A DNA stretch of 64,000 nucleotides from VAZQ01 sp045811525. GTDB lineage: Bacteria; Pseudomonadota; Alphaproteobacteria; Rhizobiales; Xanthobacteraceae. The stretch is taken from the NCBI GenBank assembly GCA_045811525.1, contig JBJMTV010000016.1, forward strand, positions 248,001 through 312,000, read 5' to 3'. Positions 50,437 to 58,803 of this stretch are shown here, piece after piece. Both the position numbers and the translations under genes were made by a program. Within the stretch, counting starts at the first letter, position 1; each line of letters begins with the position of its first letter. Under the pieces are notes generated by a model. The model searched no databases. It was not told where the DNA came from and saw only the letters and a program-made list of their open reading frames with translations.

Positions 50437-51171
50437 CTACATCGCCTTGCTGCCGCGCTCCGCCGCCGCCGTGTTGCCGAGCCAGTGATTGAGGAACGCC
50501 TCGAGCCATGCGCGGCCGGCGGGATCGTAAACCGGACGATCGGCGAAATGCGCGAGCCGCGGCTTGGCATTCGGCAACAGCATGCGTTCGTGACCGCGCA
50601 CGGTCCAACGGCACATCATGGCATGCGTCACGTCGGGATGAAATTGCAAAGCAAAAGCGGTGTCTCCGAAACGGAACGCCTGCACCGGAAATGAATCGCC
50701 TTCAGCGAGCAGGTCGGCGCCGGCCGGAAGATCGAATCCCTCACGATGCCACTGGTAGACCTGCTCGGGCCAGGGATCGCACACCTGCCGGGCGATGTCG
50801 GTCGGCCGGATCGGGTAATAGCCGACCTCGGCGTGACCGTCGGGGTGCTTGTAGACGCGGCTGCCCAGATGGTGCGCCAGCATCTGGGCGCCGAGGCAGA
50901 TGCCGAGAAAGGGCTTGCGCTCCTTCAGCGGCACCGCCATCCAATCAATTTCGCGGCGGATGAAGTCTTCGTTGTCATTCGCGCTCATCGGCCCGCCGAA
51001 CACAACCGCTCCGGCATGCTCCGCCAATGTAGCCGGCAGCGGATCGCCGTACCGCGGGCGGCGCATGTCGAGGGGATATCCACGCTGACGCAGGGCATTG
51101 CCGACGCGCCCGGGAGTCGATGTCTCCTGGTGCATCACGATCAACACCGGTTGCGGCACGGAATCGGTCAT
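50437..51171 (-). CDS. Class I glutamine amidotransferase-like protein (GMP synthase-like)
   Basis: A 244-residue protein with the class I amidotransferase fold. GICLGAQML holds the nucleophile C92, FQFHPD the His178, and D180 stands in place of the common Glu. It resembles stand-alone GMP-synthase-like or gamma-glutamyl-hydrolase-type proteins of unknown acceptor. The gene overlaps nothing and is convergent with the MFS gene (11-base gap). Confidence 0.8.
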   Translation of the reverse strand: MTDSVPQPVLIVMHQETSTPGRVGNALRQRGYPLDMRRPRYGDPLPATLAEHAGAVVFGGPMSANDNEDFIRREIDWMAVPLKERKPFLGICLGAQMLAHHLGSRVYKHPDGHAEVGYYPIRPTDIARQVCDPWPEQVYQWHREGFDLPAGADLLAEGDSFPVQAFRFGDTAFALQFHPDVTHAMMCRWTVRGHERMLLPNAKPRLAHFADRPVYDPAGRAWLEAFLNHWLGNTAAAERGSKAM

Positions 51172-51232
51172 GGTGGTGCGAATAGCGTGCCCTCAATGAC
51201 GCGCACACTGCCGGAATGCAAGACACTCGCCG

Positions 51233-51451
51233 TTATTGGCACATCTCTGCAGACGCAACGTACAAATCGGGAGGCTGGTAGGGGCGGGTTTCAAACCCGC
51301 CCCGCTTCAGCAGATACCCCTCGCGAGATGTTCTCTGGTCATCCGCCCAGCGCGCAGGATTGTTCGTGATGTAAGCGCGAATGCGATCTAACGCTTTCTC
51401 ATTGCGAACGATGTGCTCGTAATACCCACGCTGCCACAGAACGTAGTCCAC
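51233..51451 (-). pseudogene. Remnant of a REP-associated tyrosine transposase (RAYT, Y1_Tnp family)
   Basis: The stretch VLWQRGYYEHIVRNEKALDR and IRAYITNNPARWADDQ is the C-terminal part of RAYT transposases. Full proteins are about 150-200 residues and carry the HUH and Tyr residues further upstream, which are absent here. The frame starts at GTG just inside one REP palindrome and its last 25 codons run through the other. It is a truncated, inactive relic. Confidence 0.75.
51281..51303. repeat. REP palindrome, left copy
   Basis: GGGGCGGGTTTCAAACCCGCCCC-type perfect palindrome flanking the RAYT remnant, with arms GGGGCGGGTTT and AAACCCGCCCC and a one-base centre. Confidence 0.85.
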
Positions 51452-51456
51452 TGTAC

Positions 51457-51478
51457 GGGCGGGTTTGAAACCCGCCCC
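51457..51478. repeat. REP palindrome, right copy
   Basis: GGGCGGGTTT and AAACCCGCCC around a two-base centre, the inverted sister of the copy at 51281. The pair brackets the RAYT remnant as a small BIME-like unit. Confidence 0.85.
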
Positions 51479-51606
51479 TACATGAACCCTGTTCCGTGCG
51501 CCGCTTCTGCGCTGCCCGCGCCTGCCGCCACGCCAGTTGGTTCCTCGTCACACCATAATCGAGTGACCGCCTTGCCCGCTCCGGTGCAAACGTGCCGGTG
51601 AACGCC

Positions 51607-52398
51607 TCAGTCGCGGCGCCGCCTCTGCCTCTTCTCGGCGCCGCTCAGCAGGATCTGGCGCGGCACAAAGCGCACGAGGGCACCCACGAGCCTGTTGGGT
51701 GTGCCGGGGATCACCACGCGCCGCCCTTGCTTGAGCGCCTGATAGGCTTCGCGGGCCACCCGCTCGGCGGAACGTTCGAGCAGGCGCGGGAACACGTCCA
51801 TGCTGATGCCGGCACGCGCCTGGAATTCCGTCGCCACTGGTCCGGGACAAACCGCCGTGACGCGCACGCCCTTCGGCTTAAGCTCCTGGTGCAGCGCCTC
51901 GCTGAAGGAGAGCACATAAGCCTTGGTCGCGTAGTAGACCGCCATGCCTGGCCCCGGCAGGAATGCCGCCAGCGACGCGAGGTTGAGGATGCCACCCTTG
52001 CGGCGCTCGAGAGTGTCGAGGAAGGCAAGCGAGAGATCCGTGAGAGCGCGGATGTTGAGATCGATCATCGCCAGCTGCTGGGCACGGTCGAGCTCCGCGG
52101 CCGGCCCGAGCAAGCCGAAGCCCGCATTATTGACGATCACCTCGGGCTCGAGGCTCCGGCGCGCGAGCGCCTCGCCGATATCGCGCACGGCATCGATGCG
52201 CGTCACATCCATGCGCAGAACGACCGGCCGGCTCATGCCCTTGGCGGCGATCGCATCGGCAAGCGTGTTGAGGGCCTGCTCGCGTCTGGCAATGAGCACG
52301 AGCTCATGGCCGTGCGCGGCAAACTCGTGCGCGAGGGCCGCGCCGATGCCGGCAGATGCGCCGGTGATCACTGTCACCGCACGCTTCTGCTCGGTCAC
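51607..52398 (-). CDS. SDR-family oxidoreductase
   Basis: A 263-residue short-chain dehydrogenase. The dinucleotide motif is TGASAGIGAAL, and NNAGFGLLG is the usual NNAG. The catalytic Ser is near LASLAAF, and the YYATKAY motif holds Tyr-x-x-x-Lys. The start is GTG at 52398, overlapping the stop of the TerB-like gene by GTGA, so translation is coupled. It is the last gene of the long minus-strand run from the pilus locus. The substrate is unknown. Confidence 0.88.
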   Translation of the reverse strand: MTEQKRAVTVITGASAGIGAALAHEFAAHGHELVLIARREQALNTLADAIAAKGMSRPVVLRMDVTRIDAVRDIGEALARRSLEPEVIVNNAGFGLLGPAAELDRAQQLAMIDLNIRALTDLSLAFLDTLERRKGGILNLASLAAFLPGPGMAVYYATKAYVLSFSEALHQELKPKGVRVTAVCPGPVATEFQARAGISMDVFPRLLERSAERVAREAYQALKQGRRVVIPGTPNRLVGALVRFVPRQILLSGAEKRQRRRRD

Positions 52399-52865
52399 TT
52401 GCGCTCGCTCCCAAGCTGACGCGCGACCTGCTGTCCGAGCTCGATCCGCTCGCGCGAGGACACGCCGAGAAGGTCGGCGGCCCGCCACATCAAGTTGCTC
52501 TCGAACTCCGTCACGCGCCCGTCGGCATAAACCACCTCCCACATCATCTCGACAATGCGCTGGCGGCCGCCCTCGTTCAGTGAGCGGTTGAGCAGACTGG
52601 TAAAGTGATAGAGGTCGACGGCATCGTGCTCGGCCTCGGTGGCCTCGGAGACAAGCTCCTCGGCATCGGCCTGATCGAGACCGAACTGGGCACGGATGAC
52701 GTCGTGCAGCTTCGCGCGCTCGGCGGCTGACACAGTGCCGTCAATGGCCGCCGCGTGCACGAGCAACGCCGCCGCCGCCAATCGATAATCATTGCGCTCG
52801 AAATGGGTCGGGTGCTTGCTGCCGGCCGCAACGTCGGACAAAAATTTGCGAAAGCCCTGGAACAT
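52395..52865 (-). CDS. TerB-family (tellurite resistance/DjlA-like) protein
   Basis: A 156-residue helical protein of the TerB family, with acidic helices DYRLAAAALLVHAAAIDGTVS and VYADGRVTEFESNLMWRAAD. These are the two metal-loop-like halves of the fold. Single-domain TerB proteins have no settled role. It starts at ATG 52865; the upstream frame is not supported. It overlaps the SDR gene by four bases and follows tadD on the same strand after 95 bases. Confidence 0.82.
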   Translation of the reverse strand: MFQGFRKFLSDVAAGSKHPTHFERNDYRLAAAALLVHAAAIDGTVSAAERAKLHDVIRAQFGLDQADAEELVSEATEAEHDAVDLYHFTSLLNRSLNEGGRQRIVEMMWEVVYADGRVTEFESNLMWRAADLLGVSSRERIELGQQVARQLGSERK

Positions 52866-52960
52866 GGTTCCCCGGTCAATGCGGCTCGAGGTTTGGGATA
52901 ACGGGGTGTCAGGAATGCACGGCCCGGTGGCAATGTCCAGGCGGCACCGCGGCGGCCGCG

Positions 52961-53563
52961 TTACTGCACCGCTTTGCCCTTGCGATAGCTCACGTCGAGA
53001 AGCTCGAGATTGTTCTTGATGTAGGGATTGGCCGGATCCTGCACCTGTGCCTGCAACAAGGTCTCTTGTGCGCGGCGGTAGTCTCCGCGCAACATATAAG
53101 AATAGCCCCAATTGTTGAGCAGCTCAGCTTGCGGTCCGGCGATCTTCATCGCCTGCGCATAAGCGCGGTCCGCCAGATCCCAGCGACGCAAACGATCGTA
53201 GGAGGCAGCTAGGCCATTCCAGGCCTCCACGTCACGCGGGTGCTGCTCCACGGCGCGACGGAAATGCCGCTCGGCCAAGCCGAAATTTGCCGAGCGGAAG
53301 TATTTTTTGCCGAGGCTGAGACCGTCTTTCGGGTCGTTGCCCAGGAGGCCTTTCGGCGCGTCGTCAGCACTGCCCGGCCCCGGCGGCACCCCGGCAGTGG
53401 TGCCCGTCTCGTTCCCGTCAAGGTCCATCGGCGTTGGTGAAGGCTCGGTCGCCTCCGAGCTTGGCTGCAGCAGGCTGCCAAGCTTGGTCGAGGTTTCGCA
53501 GCCGTTGAGCCAAAGGAGGCACGTCAGCGTCGCCAGCAAAGCCTGAGCTCGTCTCCCTCCCAT
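52961..53563 (-). CDS. tadD: Tetratricopeptide-repeat lipoprotein TadD
   Basis: A 200-residue lipoprotein with a signal and lipobox LNGC, a Ser/Pro/Asp-rich linker, and about three TPR motifs (EAWNGLAASYDRLRRWDLADR, AELLNNWGYSYMLRGDYRRAQ and so on). TadD acts as a pilotin for the outer-membrane secretin of tight-adherence pili. It follows tadBC on the same strand after 185 bases. ATG 53563 has a GGGGGA site; an upstream GTG at 53599 is possible. Confidence 0.84.
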   Translation of the reverse strand: MGGRRAQALLATLTCLLWLNGCETSTKLGSLLQPSSEATEPSPTPMDLDGNETGTTAGVPPGPGSADDAPKGLLGNDPKDGLSLGKKYFRSANFGLAERHFRRAVEQHPRDVEAWNGLAASYDRLRRWDLADRAYAQAMKIAGPQAELLNNWGYSYMLRGDYRRAQETLLQAQVQDPANPYIKNNLELLDVSYRKGKAVQ

Positions 53564-53748
53564 GCGCCCGTTCCCCCGGCTAGCAAGCGGATGGTTCACC
53601 CCGCCGAGGCGAAAGCACGCACGCGACGCTCCGCACCGCTATCGATACACCGGAGCGGCGAAGCTAGGTCATGATGGTTAAGAATCCCTCCCGCACGGCA
53701 CCGACCAGCAGCGGGTCTGGGACGTTGCTTGAGGTCGGCCAGGAAGCC

Positions 53749-54723
53749 TCAGTAGTGCCCGGTGTAGAGGCGCACGATCACCGGCAGCAAGATCACGACG
53801 AACAACACCGGGAAAATGCAAACCATCATCGGGATGGAGAGCTTGGCGGGCAGGCTATAGGCCTTTTCCTCGGCGCGGGAGAGGCGCTTGTGGCGCATGT
53901 CGTCGCTGTAGACGCGCAGCGCTTCGGTGATGCTGGAGCCGAGCTCGGCCGATTGCTGAATAAGCGTGGCGAACGATCGCGCCTCCTCCAGACCGAGCCT
54001 GTCACCGAAATGCTCGAGCGCGTCGGTCATGCTGCGACCAGCCCTGATCTCAAGGTTCGCCATCTGGATATTGGCGCACAGCGAGGGATACGAGTCACCC
54101 AGCTCGCGTCCGACCCGTTCCAGGGAACCTTCCATGCTGAGCCCGGAATCCGCACAGACGACCAGCAGATCCATGAAGTCTGGGAAGCCGGCGCGATGCT
54201 GGTTGCGTCGCTGTGATCGGCGCCGGTCGAGATAAACGCTGGGTCCTACATAGCCGAGGATCCCTCCAACGATGATGGCGAGCCAAAGCAGCGCTCCTTT
54301 CAACGCGACGACGAGCGGCACCAGGAAGAAGACTGCAAGCCCCAACGCAACGGCCAAAATGGTACGCGCAACGAAGAAAAACCCGACCGCCCGCGGGTCG
54401 AAGATACCGGCTTGAATCATCCGCCGGCGCAACACTTTCATCTCGCCCTTGTCCTTGTCACTGACGAGGTAATGACGCGTGGTATAGTCGATGAGGCGCT
54501 GCACGGCCCTGCGGCTGGAGGAGCGCAGATCCCGCCCGTCCGCCATTTCGTCGGAATATTCGGCAATACCGGCCGCGCGGCGCTTGACCGCTCCGCGCGC
54601 CCGCGCTGCCGCCATGATGCCGAAGGTCAAAACGGCAGTGGCGAGAAACACTAAGATCGTCAGCATCAGCATGGAGCTGTCGAGCGCATGAACCAGCGTG
54701 TCTGCGAAGCCGCGCATGCTCAT
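53749..54723 (-). CDS. tadC: Type II secretion F-family inner-membrane protein TadC
   Basis: A 324-residue pilus platform protein with an N-terminal membrane helix, the T2SSF domain (FPDFMDLLVVCADSGLSMEGSLERV) and C-terminal helices (IPMMVCIFPVLFVVILLPVIVR). It starts at ATG 54723, overlapping the tadB stop by ATGA, and so is translationally coupled. Confidence 0.9.
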   Translation of the reverse strand: MSMRGFADTLVHALDSSMLMLTILVFLATAVLTFGIMAAARARGAVKRRAAGIAEYSDEMADGRDLRSSSRRAVQRLIDYTTRHYLVSDKDKGEMKVLRRRMIQAGIFDPRAVGFFFVARTILAVALGLAVFFLVPLVVALKGALLWLAIIVGGILGYVGPSVYLDRRRSQRRNQHRAGFPDFMDLLVVCADSGLSMEGSLERVGRELGDSYPSLCANIQMANLEIRAGRSMTDALEHFGDRLGLEEARSFATLIQQSAELGSSITEALRVYSDDMRHKRLSRAEEKAYSLPAKLSIPMMVCIFPVLFVVILLPVIVRLYTGHY

Positions 54724-55688
54724 ATCCTGAAATTTACCATGCGGAACATGATCAGGTTGCCGATCCCCATCCAACCGGCAGCCATTGCCAAGGCAGTCTT
54801 GGTGATCGGCTCGGACCAGACGCTGGCATAGAAATCGGGCGCCACCACCTGGATGATCAGGAACATGGCGATCGGCAGCGATGACAGAATGATCGCGGAC
54901 GCCCTGCCTTCCGCTGCCAGTGCGCGAATTTTACGGCGCATCTTGAAGCGCTGGCGGATGACACTCGAGAGATTTTCAAGGATCTCGCCGAGATTGCCTC
55001 CGGTGGAGCCTTGTATCGCGACCGCGGTCACAAACAACGGAAGATCATCCTGTCCGATGCGGAAATTGAGATTGCGGAGTGCAGTCTCCAGGTCTGAGCC
55101 ATAGGTGATCTCATCCGCCACGATGCCGAATTCGCTGCCGATCGGATCCGCCATCTCGCGAGCTACCATGCTGATGGCGATCGGCACGGGGTGACCAGCG
55201 CGCAGGCTGCGCACGATCATGTCGAGCCCATCCGGGAACTGGGCGGCGAAGCGCTTCTGTCGGCGCGAACGCAGGAAGCGCAAAACAAGATAAGGCAGCG
55301 CGCTGACGCAGAGGACACCACTCAGCAGCGCCTGCTGAAGATCGCCTCGCACCACCAGAGTGACGACGAATGCCGCAACTGCGCCTATACCGATGATGGT
55401 GAACAGCTTGTTCAGGCCGAGCGTCAGTCCCGATTGCAGCACCAGACGGTTCAAGCCCTGCAATGTGAGCTTGTATTTGCCGGCGCCGGTCAGCCCGCGC
55501 TCCTTGCGCAACTGCACCAGGATGTTCTCGCGGTTCGGCTCGTCGCGCAGGAGCTTCAGCCGACGGTTGACGTTCTTTCGATACGAGGCGCCGGAAAAGA
55601 CCAGAAGGTAGCAGCCCTCGGCAAACAGCCCCGCCGACGCGGCCACCAGAAAATAGATCACATAGATGGGGTCGAGCTCGAACAACAT
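54720..55688 (-). CDS. tadB: Type II secretion F-family inner-membrane protein TadB
   Basis: A 322-residue platform protein. It has an N-terminal hydrophobic hairpin, a T2SSF domain with FPDGLDMIVRSLRAGHPVP and GGNLGEILENLSSVIRQRF, and a C-terminal hydrophobic helix. TadB and TadC make the inner-membrane base used by the CpaF motor. Six bases separate it from the cpaF stop. Confidence 0.9.
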   Translation of the reverse strand: MLFELDPIYVIYFLVAASAGLFAEGCYLLVFSGASYRKNVNRRLKLLRDEPNRENILVQLRKERGLTGAGKYKLTLQGLNRLVLQSGLTLGLNKLFTIIGIGAVAAFVVTLVVRGDLQQALLSGVLCVSALPYLVLRFLRSRRQKRFAAQFPDGLDMIVRSLRAGHPVPIAISMVAREMADPIGSEFGIVADEITYGSDLETALRNLNFRIGQDDLPLFVTAVAIQGSTGGNLGEILENLSSVIRQRFKMRRKIRALAAEGRASAIILSSLPIAMFLIIQVVAPDFYASVWSEPITKTALAMAAGWMGIGNLIMFRMVNFRI

Positions 55689-55694
55689 ATCCGA

Positions 55695-57119
55695 TCAGAG
55701 CGGCTGCGACGGGTCGAAATAGCTGCCGGGAATCTTGATGTCCATGGCAGCAAGCTCACCGAGGAAGCGTGGACGCACTCCGGTGGCCTTGAAGTGCCCG
55801 ACCACCGCATGGTCCGGAGCGGTGCCGGTGCGCACAAACTTGAAGATCTCCTGCATCTGGATGATGTCGCCTTCCATCCCGGTGATTTCGGCGATGGAGG
55901 TCACCTTGCGTTTGCCATCGGACAGGCGCTGGAGTTGCACGATCAGTCGGATCGCTGCAGCGATCTGACCGCGTATCGATGTGACGGTCATCGGCAGGCC
56001 GGCCATGCCGACCATCTGCTCGAGACGCGAGATGGCATCACGCGGTGTATTGGCGTGTATCGTCGCCATCGAGCCCTCGTGGCCGGTATTCATCGCCTGC
56101 AGCATGTCGAACGCTTCCTCGCCTCGACACTCGCCAAGAATGATGCGGTCGGGGCGCATGCGCAGAGCGTTCTTCACGAGCTCCCGCTGCCGGATCTCGC
56201 CTTTTCCTTCGATGCTTGGTGGCCTCGTCTCCATGCGCCCGACATGCGGCTGCTGGAGCTGCAACTCGGCGGCATCCTCGATCGTAAGCAGCCGCTCCTT
56301 TTCGGAAATGAACGCCGAGAGGGCGTTGAGCATGGTGGTTTTGCCGGAGCCTGTACCGCCGGAGATAATGGTGGTGACGCGTGCCTTGACCGCAGCGGCA
56401 AGGAGCTCCGCCATGGGCGGACGCAACGCGCCGATTTCGACGAGCTTGTTCAGGTTGAACGGCTTCTTCGAGAATTTGCGGATCGAGACCAGAGGACCGT
56501 CGACTCCGATCGGCCGCACCGCCACGTTCACGCGCGAGCCGTCGAGCAGCCGCGCGTCGCACATCGGGTGAGACTCATCGACCCGGCGTCCCACAGCCGA
56601 GACGATCTTGTTGACGATGCGCAGCAGGTGCGCCTCGTCCTTGAAGCGTACCCCGCATGGCTCGAGCATGCCGCCACGTTCGACGTAGACGCATTCATGG
56701 CCGTTTATCAGGATGTCGCTGATGCTTGGGTCTTTGAGGAGCGGCTCGAGCGGACCAAGCCCGGTCATCTCATCCAGAATCTCGGAGACGAAATCATTGA
56801 GCTCTTGTTGGTTGAGCGCCAGCCGTTCGACGAGGATGTACTGAGTGACCAGCTGGTGCACGTGAGTGCGGACATGCTCGTCGGGCAGCTTGTCGAGCGC
56901 CTGCAGGTTGATCTCCTCGATCAGGCGCCGGTGCAGACGCACCTTGGCATCGAGGAGCTTGTCACTTTGCAGCGGGTTGTGGTTGGCTACCGGCACCGCC
57001 GGCTCGGCTTCCGCCTCGGGCAACACCGTCGCTGACACGCCGCCAAACTGCGGCGAGGCCTCGTTCAGTGAGCCGACCTCTGCAGCGGAGCTGCGCCTTG
57101 CCGTGAAGCGACCAATCAT
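55695..57119 (-). CDS. cpaF: Pilus assembly ATPase CpaF (TadA)
   Basis: A 474-residue secretion ATPase of the VirB11/TadA class. An N-terminal helical domain (LIEEINLQALDKLPDEHVRT) precedes the core. Walker A is ISGGTGSGKTTML, the Asp box is TIEDAAELQLQQPHVGRME, Walker B is RIILGECRGEEAFDML and the His box is MATIHANTPRDAISRLEQ. It drives Flp pilin assembly. Confidence 0.94.
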   Translation of the reverse strand: MIGRFTARRSSAAEVGSLNEASPQFGGVSATVLPEAEAEPAVPVANHNPLQSDKLLDAKVRLHRRLIEEINLQALDKLPDEHVRTHVHQLVTQYILVERLALNQQELNDFVSEILDEMTGLGPLEPLLKDPSISDILINGHECVYVERGGMLEPCGVRFKDEAHLLRIVNKIVSAVGRRVDESHPMCDARLLDGSRVNVAVRPIGVDGPLVSIRKFSKKPFNLNKLVEIGALRPPMAELLAAAVKARVTTIISGGTGSGKTTMLNALSAFISEKERLLTIEDAAELQLQQPHVGRMETRPPSIEGKGEIRQRELVKNALRMRPDRIILGECRGEEAFDMLQAMNTGHEGSMATIHANTPRDAISRLEQMVGMAGLPMTVTSIRGQIAAAIRLIVQLQRLSDGKRKVTSIAEITGMEGDIIQMQEIFKFVRTGTAPDHAVVGHFKATGVRPRFLGELAAMDIKIPGSYFDPSQPL

Positions 57120-57168
57120 CGACTGTTCGCGCTGCGTCCCCGGCGACGCGGCGCCTCCCTTTCAGTGC

Positions 57169-58380
57169 CTAAAGAGCGGCCCGAGAGCTTGCGGCTCGCG
57201 CTGGCGCCGGCGATTGCCTTGCGGCTTCCGGCAGAATGAGCTTCCTCAACTCGAGCGTGATGCCGTTTGAGCGCTTCACCTCGTCGAGTGGGACGCCGCG
57301 GTCTATAGCCTCGCGCACCAACGCATAATCATTGGGAAGACAAGTGGCGAACGACTCTCCCAGCACTTGCTGGATATCGCTCTTGCGCAGCCCCGAGGAG
57401 AACAGGCGCTGCACAAAGCGGTTGATGATGACGCGCGGCTGCGGCCCGTCGCCGAGGCGCTCGCGAATGGCGTCGACCAGCTGCTTTGCCTGGCGCAAGC
57501 CGGGGACGGTCATCTCGCTGACGATGAAAAGCGCATTCGAGCCGAGCAGAACGCTATCGGTCCAGGAAAACCAGGTGCGCGGCATGTCGAATACGACGTA
57601 ATCGAAATGCGCAGACACGGTATCAAGGAGGCGTGTGACGACATCGGGATTGAAGGAGCGCATCTCAGCCGGACGATTTGGCGCGGCGATCACGGCGAGG
57701 CCCGAAGGATGATGCGACAGCATCACCTCGAGCAACTGGCGATCGAGCCGCTCCGGGCGGAGCTCGATCTCGTCAAGGTTGAGACGCGGCTCGAGGTCGA
57801 GGTAGTCGGCGCAGGCGCCGTGCTGAAAGTCGAGATCGACTAGGCATGTCGCCGTCTTGCCGCGCGCACCCGCGTTGAGGAGCATCATCGCGCTTTGGAC
57901 GGCAAGGGTCGTCACTCCGGCGCCGCCGACGGCCGACAGAAAAGTATAGATCTGCGCCTCGGATCGTTCCGCATTGTTCGAGACCTGGGCCACGCGTGCG
58001 CAGGTGCGCACCAGCTCGACTGGCGAAACCGGCTTCACCAGAAAATCCGCCACCCGCATCTGCAGGAGCGTGCGAGCGACATTGGCATCGAAACTCTGCG
58101 ACACCGCGATCACCGGCGGCCGCAACCCTGTTCGCGCCATCAACCGCTCGAGGCCCGCCATCTCGTCCGGCTGCCCGGCATCCACGTCGATCACCGCGAC
58201 GGTCGCGCCGGCGAGATCGAGCTCCCCATCGGCTTCATTGAGCCTGCGGGGCACGATGCGCAGGACGGTCTGCTCGCTGCTCGCGAATGTCTGTTCTGCC
58301 TGCTCCGCGAATGCAGCATCGGCCGTGAGCACTACCATGTGGGTTTTGCTCGGCTCGCTGTTGAGGCGGCTGATTCTCAT
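57169..58380 (-). CDS. cpaE: Pilus assembly localisation ATPase CpaE (TadZ)
   Basis: A 403-residue protein with an N-terminal receiver-like domain (AVIDVDAGQPDEMAGLERLM, then MRVADFLVKPVSPVELV) and a C-terminal MinD/ParA-like ATPase. The Walker A region reads AVGGAGVTTLA at 150-160, with Val in place of the Lys, the atypical form known in TadZ/CpaE. It places the pilus machinery at the pole. It lies between the small lipoprotein and cpaF. Confidence 0.9.
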   Translation of the reverse strand: MRISRLNSEPSKTHMVVLTADAAFAEQAEQTFASSEQTVLRIVPRRLNEADGELDLAGATVAVIDVDAGQPDEMAGLERLMARTGLRPPVIAVSQSFDANVARTLLQMRVADFLVKPVSPVELVRTCARVAQVSNNAERSEAQIYTFLSAVGGAGVTTLAVQSAMMLLNAGARGKTATCLVDLDFQHGACADYLDLEPRLNLDEIELRPERLDRQLLEVMLSHHPSGLAVIAAPNRPAEMRSFNPDVVTRLLDTVSAHFDYVVFDMPRTWFSWTDSVLLGSNALFIVSEMTVPGLRQAKQLVDAIRERLGDGPQPRVIINRFVQRLFSSGLRKSDIQQVLGESFATCLPNDYALVREAIDRGVPLDEVKRSNGITLELRKLILPEAARQSPAPARAASSRAAL

Positions 58381-58416
58381 GAGCGCTCTCGCATCGCCTG
58401 GCGCAGTCCCGTCAGC

Positions 58417-58803
58417 TCACCTGACGGGGGCGGCCGGAGCCGGAAGCTGTGTGGCGGCCCGCTTGCGGGCCGTGCAGTCGGCGGCTTCCTGGCGCTGTTG
58501 CTGCTGCTGCACGAGGGAGCTGGTGGTGCGGCTTGCCGGAGGCATCACGTTGTTCTCGCGATAGCATTCGACGGCCACCTGCATGCGCTGTCCGTCGAAG
58601 GCAAAATTCTTGTCGCCCACATAGCGTGGCCAGGGGTCGATCATCTGAGCCACACGGTTGGCATCGATGTGGTCAGCGGCGCCAAGCGATACCGTCTCGC
58701 GGCGATCGTAGTAGATGTCCGAGCAGGCGTTGAGCGACATGCAGACCGCAAGACAAGCCAGCAGCGGCTTACGGCGGACTTCAGTCCTTGACGGCGACGA
58801 CAT
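58417..58803 (-). CDS. Small pilus-locus lipoprotein, CpaD-like position
   Basis: A 128-residue protein with a signal and lipobox SLNAC. The body has ACSDIYYDRRETVSLGAADH, MIDPWPRYVGDKNFAFDGQR, and a Gln-rich stretch QQQQQR near the C-terminus. It sits exactly where cpaD lies, between cpaC and cpaE, but is about half the length of classical CpaD. It is like the short pilus-assembly lipoproteins of Bradyrhizobium-type loci. The start is ATG 58803, overlapping the secretin stop by 23 bases. Confidence 0.72.
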   Translation of the reverse strand: MSSPSRTEVRRKPLLACLAVCMSLNACSDIYYDRRETVSLGAADHIDANRVAQMIDPWPRYVGDKNFAFDGQRMQVAVECYRENNVMPPASRTTSSLVQQQQQRQEAADCTARKRAATQLPAPAAPVR

